From Lysobacter sp. A03 (GTDB lineage Bacteria; Pseudomonadota; Gammaproteobacteria; Xanthomonadales; Xanthomonadaceae), in contig NZ_JXSS01000049.1 in NCBI RefSeq assembly GCF_000855665.1, positions 1-50,417 of the forward strand: 50,417 bases of DNA, in the 5' to 3' direction. Numbering within the stretch: position 1 is the first letter of the stretch; every line of letters begins with the position of its first letter. A model generated the notes under the pieces. The model made no database searches, was not told the origin of the DNA, and saw nothing but the letters and a program-made list of their open reading frames with translations. Below are positions 44,824 through 50,417 of this stretch, piece after piece. A program made the translations under genes and the position numbers.

Positions 44824-45186
44824 TTAGGGGCTGGAGGGCGGGTCTTTCTTACTGCTGCTACTGCCGCCGCCCGCTGCAACGGCGACGACGATCAGGCCGC
44901 CGGCGGCCGCGGCAAGAACGCCCGGGGACACGGTCGGAGACACTTTGGCAACGCGAACTCCATCGGGCGTCTGCATGACGGGCTGGCCGGTGGCGGGGTC
45001 GATCACGGGTTCACCGGTCGCCGGGTCGATGACCGGCTGCAGCGAGGACTCCTCAACCAGGAACTGGGATTCGTCGTCCTGCTGGACTGGCGTGGCGGCC
45101 TGCTCGGCCGGCAACGGCTCCGGGGACTGCGCGAACGCGCTGCCAAATGCGAACGTGGCGGCAAACGCCAACAACAAATGCTTCAT
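44824..45186 (-). CDS. Small secreted protein ending in PSSP, function unknown
   Basis: A 120-aa protein. ATG 45186 follows GGGAGC and opens a 20-residue signal peptide (MKHLLLAFAATFAFGSAFAQ). A middle region holds two tandem copies of VIDPATG(E/Q)P. Near the C-terminus come a Gly/Ala/Val hydrophobic helix (VLAAAAGGLIVVAVAAGGG), a Ser/Lys stretch and the end KKDPPSSP. The tripartite C-terminus (hydrophobic helix, polar tail) resembles a sorting or anchoring signal. The second small protein of this operon ends in the same way. It has its own predicted promoter and a strong terminator, so it is probably expressed as a single gene. I do not recognise a named family. Confidence 0.82.
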   Translation of the reverse strand: MKHLLLAFAATFAFGSAFAQSPEPLPAEQAATPVQQDDESQFLVEESSLQPVIDPATGEPVIDPATGQPVMQTPDGVRVAKVSPTVSPGVLAAAAGGLIVVAVAAGGGSSSSKKDPPSSP

Positions 45187-45236
45187 GTAGAGCTCCCTGG
45201 ACGAATTACCCGTCAAATACCGACGTGGCGCACTGC

Positions 45237-45265
45237 AGCATAAAGGTCGGTCGTGCGCTGGGCAA
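45237..45265 (-). promoter_or_regulatory. Predicted promoter of the small secreted gene
   Basis: On the minus strand TTGCCC (45260-45265) and TATGCT (45237-45242) are 17 nt apart, giving a leader of about 45 nt before ATG 45186. With the terminator at 44769-44798 this makes a self-contained transcription unit of about 0.45 kb. Confidence 0.5.
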
Positions 45266-45279
45266 GCGTAGAGTGACGA

Positions 45280-46542
45280 CTAATCGCTAATCGGGACTAT
45301 CTTAATATCGTCGACATACACCGTTCCGCGTATCTGCCGCTCGGCCGCATTGCGACCGGTATGTCGCAGCACCAGTCGCTGGGCAGGGCACGACGCGGTG
45401 ACACTAAAGGATGCCTCGGCGATCTGCCATCCAGGCGATTGCGGCAGTGGCAGCTCCGCGATAGGCGTTTTGGTGCTGTCGCACGCCAACTGCAAGACAA
45501 ATGGGCGCGAGCTTCCGGTCCGATTATCGGCGGAGGCGCTCAGTCGATAAGTGCCTGCCGGCAGCGCCAGGCTCTGTTGCAGGTTCGCGAACTGCACTGC
45601 CCGACCATGGAAGGTGATGGCCAATGAGTGGTCGCCGCTATGCGGGTTACTGGTATCCGCGCCGATGGCGAGGCCCGCCGCAGGGCGTATCTGCCACCCG
45701 TAGCCACCGTGGACTTCGGGATGCTCGAAACCGCCATCAAACACAAGCCCGGCGGTGTGTGTCGCCGGGTCAAGGCTTGCGAGCCAGGCTTCGCGAGCCT
45801 GATGCGGCTGTCCCGCACGGCCCAGCAATGCAACGCGTGTCTCCAACTCATCGTCTGTCAGGGGCTGCCGCTTTGCCAGCTCGTCGAGAAAGGCCAGCGC
45901 TGGCCTTGCTGGTGCGTCGTCCGAGCGCAGGGCGCGAATCAGCGCCGCGCGCCACGGCGGATCCACCGCCATGCGATCGATCAATGCAGAGCGGAACTCG
46001 GGGAACTGCAACAACCCGACCATTTCGGTGAACATCGCCGGGCGGATATCGGGAGCCACACGCAGCAATGCATCCAGATGCATGACGGCGGCCGCGCTGT
46101 CGTTGTCGGCAAAGGCGCGCTGGGCGAGAAGCGCCTGTGCCATCCGGTCCCGCGGCCAGCGCTCGGCGGCGATACCCAGCAAATCGCCCGCGCGGGCGTC
46201 GTTCCCTTCTTCCATCGCCACCTGACCGAGTACCCGGTAGGCACGCCCGTCGATCGGACGGGTTGCCAGTGCCTTGCGCGCGTTTGTCGCCGCATGGTCG
46301 GGAAGCCCGCCTGATGGGTCCGAGTCATCGAGCGCCTTGATCAGGCGGTCCGGCCCGTAAGCCTGTCCCAGCGACCCGTCCACGCGGGCGAGTTGCACGG
46401 CCAACACGGCCAGGAGCGCGGCTGCACCGGTCGCCAATACAAGACGGATGGCGCCAACACGCGGCAAAGCAAAGGGGCCTTGCGGCCCCTTGGCTGACAC
46501 CTTCAACCGGCCCGGGTTACGGGCTGGACGGAAGGTCGTCAC
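45280..46542 (-). CDS. Membrane protein with TPR-like repeats and a carbohydrate-binding-like C-terminus
   Basis: A 420-aa protein. An N-terminal TM helix (LVLATGAAALLAVLAVQLARV) is followed by TPR-like helices (AYRVLGQVAMEEGNDARAGDLLGIAAERWP and similar) to about residue 260. The C-terminal beta-sandwich opens with LVFDGGFEHPEVHGGYGW and has GDHSLAITFHG and LPAGTYRLSASADNR. This resembles sugar-binding jelly-roll modules. The start is uncertain: GTG 46542 overlaps the upstream gene, while a terminator hairpin (46472-46491) lies inside the first 25 codons. TTG starts after the hairpin (about 46467 or 46436) are possible. The domains suggest a periplasmic scaffold that touches the polymer. Confidence 0.78.
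   Translation of the reverse strand: MTTFRPARNPGRLKVSAKGPQGPFALPRVGAIRLVLATGAAALLAVLAVQLARVDGSLGQAYGPDRLIKALDDSDPSGGLPDHAATNARKALATRPIDGRAYRVLGQVAMEEGNDARAGDLLGIAAERWPRDRMAQALLAQRAFADNDSAAAVMHLDALLRVAPDIRPAMFTEMVGLLQFPEFRSALIDRMAVDPPWRAALIRALRSDDAPARPALAFLDELAKRQPLTDDELETRVALLGRAGQPHQAREAWLASLDPATHTAGLVFDGGFEHPEVHGGYGWQIRPAAGLAIGADTSNPHSGDHSLAITFHGRAVQFANLQQSLALPAGTYRLSASADNRTGSSRPFVLQLACDSTKTPIAELPLPQSPGWQIAEASFSVTASCPAQRLVLRHTGRNAAERQIRGTVYVDDIKIVPISD
46462..46491 (-). terminator. Terminator-like hairpin after the small secreted gene 46517-46774
   Basis: On the minus strand AAGGGGCC-GCAA-GGCCCCTT (46472-46491) is a perfect 8-bp stem, followed by TTTGCTTTGCC. It begins 26 nt after the small gene's stop, the same distance as the terminator behind the second small gene. 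It could act as a partial terminator or attenuator for the operon below. Confidence 0.65.
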
Positions 46543-46774
46543 TCGAGTCGTTCACGTTATGCAGAATCACGGCGCCGAGTGCAACGCTGCCCGCGATCCA
46601 CAGGGTCTTCTTGGCGGCTTCGGCCTTGGCGTTCGCGCTGGCTGCCGAAGTTGCAGAGACCGGCATGGCGGGCGGTGCGTCGCTGGTTGCAGTGTCAGCA
46701 GGCGCGGTGGCCTGGGCGAAAGCGGAGGCGCTGGCGACCATGGCGACAGCGGCAAAAATCCATTTGAAACTCAT
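46517..46774 (-). CDS. Small secreted protein ending in PSSP, function unknown
   Basis: An 85-aa protein. ATG 46774 follows AGGAGC and opens a signal peptide (MSFKWIFAAVAMVASASAFAQ). A Thr/Ala/Ser/Pro-rich, probably disordered middle of about 35 residues leads to a basic patch (AEAAKK) and a hydrophobic helix (TLWIAGSVALGAVILHNV). The C-terminus is NDSSDDLPSSP. The layout and last four residues match the second small protein about 1.3 kb downstream, though the rest is not alignable. It sits between the Wzc-type kinase gene (77 nt upstream) and the TPR protein gene, and is followed by a hairpin terminator. No known family recognised. Confidence 0.8.
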   Translation of the reverse strand: MSFKWIFAAVAMVASASAFAQATAPADTATSDAPPAMPVSATSAASANAKAEAAKKTLWIAGSVALGAVILHNVNDSSDDLPSSP

Positions 46775-46851
46775 ACGGTGCTCCTGTGGGGGATATCAAA
46801 ATCTGTTGTCAGCGTAGCAGGACGATGTGTGCGAGGCGTCACTGTCTTCCG

Positions 46852-49029
46852 TCACTTGGTCGCGTCGCCGGAACCGTAGCTGTAATAGCTGTAACCGTAG
46901 CCATCGCCCTTGCGCTGGTGGTCAAAGCCGGTAAGCAGCGTGCCCAGGACGTGGGCGCGCACGCTGACCAGCCGGTCCAGCGCAACCTGCAGCGCATCGT
47001 TGCGGGTCTTCTCGGCGGACACCACCAGCAGGGTCGCCTCGACCCGGTTTGCCAGCAGCGGTGCGTCGGCCAGGCCCAGTACGGGCGGGCCATCGAGCAC
47101 GACGACGTCGAAGTCCGCACGCAGCGATTCCAGCAAGGTCGTCAGACCGTCGCCGGCCAACAGTTCCGGCGGGCTGGGCGGCAGCGGGCCGGAGGTGATC
47201 ACCGACAGCGTGCTGCCAGCAAGGGGCTGCACCGCGGCTTCGGCCTGGGCCGCGCCTGCGAGCACGCTGGACAGGCCCACGCTGTTGGAAAGGTTCATCA
47301 GGCGGTGGATGGAGGGATTGCGCAGGTCGGCATCCACCAGCACCACCCGCTTGCCGAGCTGGGCGATGTTGCGGGCCAGTTCCATCGCGGTGGTGGACTT
47401 GCCTTCGGTTGCACTGGCGCTGGTAACCAGCAGGCTGTGCGGCAGACCGTGCGGGGTAGCAAACTGCAACGCCGTGCGCAGCGACCGGTATGCCTCGGCA
47501 AATGGCGAGCGGGCATCCGCCGCGGCCTGTGCCGGCGTGGTGCCGTCGGCCAGCCGCGGGATGACGCCCAGCACCGGCCGCGGGATCAACGCGCGGAGCA
47601 CGTCCGGCGTCTTCACCGTGCGATCCAGGACGTGCAGCACGAACGCCGCCAGCACGCCCAGGAACCCACCCAGCAACAGGCCGATCGCCAGGTTCAGTGC
47701 CAGCCGCGGCGAGTGGCGGCCGCCGGGAACGAGCGCCGGATCAATCACCGAGATGTTGTTGGCCCCCACACCGCCGGCGACACCGATCTCCTTGTAGCGC
47801 TGCAGCAGCGCGTCGTAGATCTGGCGGTTGGTGTCGGCCTCGCGGCGCAGGATGTTGTACTGGATGCTGCGGCCTTCCAGGTCAAGCACGTCGCCGCGCA
47901 GGCTGTCGAGCTGGTCGCGCAACAGGGATTCCTGGCGGACGGCAGCGTCGTAGTCGGCCTTGATCGAGGCGCGGATGTTGGCGATCTCGGTTGCAATCTG
48001 GCTGTCGAGCTCCCTGATCTGGCCCTGCAGGCGGACCATGTCGGGGTAGTCCGGCTTGTAGACGCCCAGGTTCTGCTGGTACTCGGCGGCCAGGCCGGCG
48101 CGCTGCTGGCGCAGCCCCTGGATCATCGCGTTGCTCACCACCTGCGGCAATCCCAGACCGTTACCGGTACTGGCATTGTTCAAGCGCGACTCGGCCTTGA
48201 TGCGCTCGTCCTGAACCTTGGACAGGCTCGCGTTGAGCTGGGACAGGTTCTGCGCCGACAGTGAGGGCGTGCCCTCGCCCACCGACACGATCTGCTCGCG
48301 TTCGGAGAACTGGACCAGTTCCTTTTCCGAGTCCTCCAGTCGCGCCTTCAACTGCGCCAGGCGCTCTTCCAGATACTTGGTGGCATACGTGGAGGCGTCG
48401 AAGCGGCGTTCCAGGTTGCTGGCGATGAAGCCTTCGGCGTAGGCATTGGCGACACGAGCGGCCAGTTGGGGGTCGGGCGAGTCGAAACTGACCTTGACCA
48501 GCCGCGAGTTGCGTACCGGTTCGATCGTGAGTCCTCCCATGACCGTTCCCACAATTGCCCGCTCGCGCGCCTGCTGGGCCGCGGCCGGAGCCGCGTCGGC
48601 GCCGCTCTTCTCAGCCAGGCGCTCGTTGACCTTCTCGATGGTCTTGGCGAATTGCGGGCTCTCGACCAGGTTCAGGTCCTGGATGACGCGCTGGGCGAGC
48701 GAGCGGCTTTGCAGCAGTTCGTACTGGGTCTGGTAGAAATCGCGATCCTGGGTCGACTCCGGGGATAAGCCCTCGAAGCTGGTCACGTTCATGGTGTCGC
48801 GTTCGATCTGGATGGTGGTCGCCGCGCGGTAGATCGGGGTCGCGAGCAGCGTGATTACCAGCGTCAGCAGGACCACTGCGCCGATCACGCCCAACACCAG
48901 CCACTGGCGCTCGCGCAGGATCTGCCAGTACGCCAGCAGATCGATCTCGTCATCGTCCGGGCGCGCGGGTGAAGCGATATCCAGCGCGCGCATGTCTTCG
49001 GCTGCGGCGCCTTCGTATCGCGTACTCAC
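46852..49029 (-). CDS. Wzc/GumC-type polysaccharide co-polymerase and tyrosine kinase (BY-kinase)
   Basis: A 725-aa inner-membrane protein that controls chain length and export. It has an N-terminal Wzz domain with TM helices at about 43-63 and 440-465 enclosing a coiled-coil-rich periplasmic part. The C-terminal kinase has Walker A SASATEGKSTTA (about 540), Walker A' VVLVDADLRNP and Walker B VVLDGPPVLGLAD. A tail with five tyrosines (YGYSYYSY) is the autophosphorylation cluster. The start is GTG 49029, set by GGAGGG 8 nt upstream and by GTGA overlap with the wza-like stop; ATG 49044 is less likely. It is paired with the CpsB-type phosphatase at the window end. Confidence 0.95.
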   Translation of the reverse strand: MSTRYEGAAAEDMRALDIASPARPDDDEIDLLAYWQILRERQWLVLGVIGAVVLLTLVITLLATPIYRAATTIQIERDTMNVTSFEGLSPESTQDRDFYQTQYELLQSRSLAQRVIQDLNLVESPQFAKTIEKVNERLAEKSGADAAPAAAQQARERAIVGTVMGGLTIEPVRNSRLVKVSFDSPDPQLAARVANAYAEGFIASNLERRFDASTYATKYLEERLAQLKARLEDSEKELVQFSEREQIVSVGEGTPSLSAQNLSQLNASLSKVQDERIKAESRLNNASTGNGLGLPQVVSNAMIQGLRQQRAGLAAEYQQNLGVYKPDYPDMVRLQGQIRELDSQIATEIANIRASIKADYDAAVRQESLLRDQLDSLRGDVLDLEGRSIQYNILRREADTNRQIYDALLQRYKEIGVAGGVGANNISVIDPALVPGGRHSPRLALNLAIGLLLGGFLGVLAAFVLHVLDRTVKTPDVLRALIPRPVLGVIPRLADGTTPAQAAADARSPFAEAYRSLRTALQFATPHGLPHSLLVTSASATEGKSTTAMELARNIAQLGKRVVLVDADLRNPSIHRLMNLSNSVGLSSVLAGAAQAEAAVQPLAGSTLSVITSGPLPPSPPELLAGDGLTTLLESLRADFDVVVLDGPPVLGLADAPLLANRVEATLLVVSAEKTRNDALQVALDRLVSVRAHVLGTLLTGFDHQRKGDGYGYSYYSYGSGDATK

Positions 49030-49736
49030 TTGAAGACCCTCCATACAGCGACAAGCGGCACCAGCCTGATCAGGTTCTGCAGGAAGACCTTGCCGGTGGA
49101 GGTGTCCACGACGACGATGTCCTCGCCCTGCAGGACCGGGTCGTCCAGCTGCCCGTCGATGATCTGGTCAACGTCGAAGCGGGCGAAGTGGCGCACGCCC
49201 CCCACGGTGCGGAACACCAGCACATTTTCGTGGCTGGCGACCTCGTCCATGCCCTCCGCCAGAGCCAGCGCCTGCAGCAAGGTGACCTGCGACGCGATCG
49301 GATAGATGCCGGGCTTTTCCACCGAGCCGCTGACGGTGACGCGCTGGCTGGAGAACTCCTTGACGAAGATCGTTACCTGCGGGTTCTGCAGGTAGGTGGC
49401 GGCATAGCGACGGGCGACGTCGGCCTCCATCTCGGTCACGGTCATGCCGGCGACATCGATGACGCCGATCAGTGGCAGGGAGACCTGGCCGGAGTTGTTG
49501 ACCCGGACCTCGCGGTCCAGATCCGCGACCTGGAACACGGTAACGGTCAGCAGGTCGCTGGGCCCGATCCGGTACTCCGGGCGGCCAACGGCCTCGGCCA
49601 CCGGGTCGCCCTGGGGAAGCACCGTCACCGCACCGCTGGGGGCCGGACCGCGGCTGGCGCATGCAGAAAGCAGCAAGGCGCATGCGAGCGCCACGAATCG
49701 TGTCAGGTTGGGCAAAACGAGGGTTCCCCGGGACAT
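49026..49736 (-). CDS. Polysaccharide export outer-membrane lipoprotein (Wza/GumB family)
   Basis: A 236-aa lipoprotein. The lipobox is ALLLSACAS with the acylated cysteine at residue 26. The Poly_export domain starts at EYRIGPSDLLTVTVFQVADL, and a SLBB segment follows (VTVSGSVEKPGIYPI). It lacks the long C-terminal amphipathic helix of E. coli Wza, as GumB does. It forms the outer-membrane or periplasmic part of the export channel and works with the Wzc-type protein encoded directly downstream (4-nt overlap). The gene is 32 nt downstream of the phosphatase gene. Confidence 0.95.
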   Translation of the reverse strand: MSRGTLVLPNLTRFVALACALLLSACASRGPAPSGAVTVLPQGDPVAEAVGRPEYRIGPSDLLTVTVFQVADLDREVRVNNSGQVSLPLIGVIDVAGMTVTEMEADVARRYAATYLQNPQVTIFVKEFSSQRVTVSGSVEKPGIYPIASQVTLLQALALAEGMDEVASHENVLVFRTVGGVRHFARFDVDQIIDGQLDDPVLQGEDIVVVDTSTGKVFLQNLIRLVPLVAVWRVFK

Positions 49737-49768
49737 GCAGCCAAGTGCGGTGAAATATTGACCGCCAA

Positions 49769-50416
49769 TTATGCCCGACTAGACCGCAGCCCGCGCAAAA
49801 AACGCGCCAGCGCGGAACCCGAACGCGGCGCGTCGTGGCTGGCGGGGGTGAAGCCGGGAGTCGCGAACAGCGGCGGCGGCAGCAGTTCCGGCGCGGTGTT
49901 GGCAATGATGCCAGCCGGCCGGGTGCGCACCATGTGCCCTGCCTCATCAGCGCCGACCAGCGCTGCAGCGGCCTCGCGCGCTTCGGCCAGCAACGGCGGG
50001 CGACGCTGCGGATGGTGCGCATCGGTGGCCAGCACCATGCAATGGCCGTCGCCGACAAAACGCTCGCCCCAGTACTTGACCCGGCGGCCGAAGCGGCCGG
50101 TCAGTGCGCCGGCGGTGATCTGCATCCACGCGCCGCGGCGGCTGATGCGCTCGAACACCTCGTATTGATCCTCGACCCAGCTCAGACGCTCGGGGTGCGT
50201 GATCAGAACGGTGTAACCGGCCGTCATCAGCTCGAACACCGACTCCTCGAAGCGCGGCGGGGCGACGTGATGGGACGGCTCCAGCAGCATGTAGCGCGAG
50301 CCGCCAATGGTCGGCACCCTGCCCTCGCGCAGGCCGTCCAGCAGGCCCGGAACCAGGGGCACGTCCGCATTGGCCTGCAGGCGCAGCGGGGTGTCGCGCA
50401 GGTCGAGCCCGGCTTG
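49769..50416 (-). CDS. CpsB/CapC-type tyrosine-protein phosphatase, PHP family (5' end outside window)
   Basis: The frame stays open to the right edge, so the N-terminal metal-binding HxH part lies outside the window and GTG 50362 is not the start. Visible parts are YMLLEPSHHVAPPRFEE, GYTVLITHPERLSW with the conserved HPER metal site, and MVLATDAHHP with the last PHP ligand pair (DxH). The enzyme removes phosphate from the Wzc-type kinase tail, which resets polymer assembly. It is the first visible gene of the operon. The C-terminal 50 residues are proline- and arginine-rich and not conserved. Confidence 0.9.
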   Translation of the reverse strand, partial: QAGLDLRDTPLRLQANADVPLVPGLLDGLREGRVPTIGGSRYMLLEPSHHVAPPRFEESVFELMTAGYTVLITHPERLSWVEDQYEVFERISRRGAWMQITAGALTGRFGRRVKYWGERFVGDGHCMVLATDAHHPQRRPPLLAEAREAAAALVGADEAGHMVRTRPAGIIANTAPELLPPPLFATPGFTPASHDAPRSGSALARFLRGLRSSRA

Positions 50417-50417
50417 C

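Noticed and set aside
45000-45050. Tandem repeat VIDPATG(E/Q)P as a possible DNA repeat or phase-variable locus
   Set aside because: Only two copies, 27 nt each and in frame; copy changes would not switch expression, so it is treated as a protein feature.

Overview
The window is high-GC gammaproteobacterial chromosome, most likely from the Xanthomonadaceae/Lysobacteraceae (Lysobacter-like). Two things point there: the gene order cinA-lexA-recA-recX-alaS-csrA followed by tRNA-Ser and tRNA-Arg, and a perfect 19-bp palindrome TTAGTAGTAATACTACTAA at the lexA start. That palindrome fits the TTAG-N6-TACTA LexA box known from Xylella and Xanthomonas.

Region 1 (1-14.8 kb) is a surface-glycan or exosortase-A-type biosynthesis neighbourhood. 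It holds a GT4 glycosyltransferase (cut by the window start), an NAD-dependent epimerase, a Gfo/Idh/MocA oxidoreductase, and a large beta-helix/TM/deacetylase-like fusion protein. These are followed by a NodB polysaccharide deacetylase, a small J-domain membrane protein, an AsnB-like amidotransferase, an acyl-CoA ligase with its own acyl carrier protein, an EpsB-type phosphoglycosyl transferase and a GMC oxidoreductase. No exosortase or PEP-CTERM protein is visible here.

Region 2 (14.8-25.8 kb) is mostly core genome. It starts with a DUF302-like gene remnant behind a sulfide:quinone-reductase-like flavoprotein, then tRNA-Arg and tRNA-Ser, csrA, alaS, recX, recA, lexA, cinA/pncC and a TonB-dependent receptor. 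lexA and cinA both look leaderless.

Region 3 (26-50.4 kb) is one long minus-strand capsule/EPS/O-antigen operon, transcribed from the right edge leftward. First come the export and regulation genes: a CpsB-type phosphatase (cut by the window end), a Wza/GumB lipoprotein and a Wzc-type tyrosine kinase. Two tiny secreted proteins follow, both ending in PSSP, on either side of a TPR/carbohydrate-binding-like protein. Next are an O-antigen ligase-like protein, a UDP-sugar dehydrogenase and GalE. Then comes an AT-richer variable cassette: Wzx, a membrane-anchored GH88/105-like protein, a pyruvyltransferase, four glycosyltransferases and an EpsG-type Wzy. The operon ends with a serine-acetyltransferase-like gene broken at a C9 tract, LegC/LegB-type amino-sugar genes, a PglC/WbaP-type initiating transferase, a left-handed beta-helix acyltransferase, a VanZ protein and a WecA-like transferase. 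Most neighbours overlap by 4 nt (ATGA), so they are probably translationally coupled.

No gap between genes exceeds 300 bases. The larger ones (14818-15038, 16332-16615, 25813-26030, 27171-27327) hold only the features listed. I saw no IS elements, CRISPR arrays or rRNA genes.
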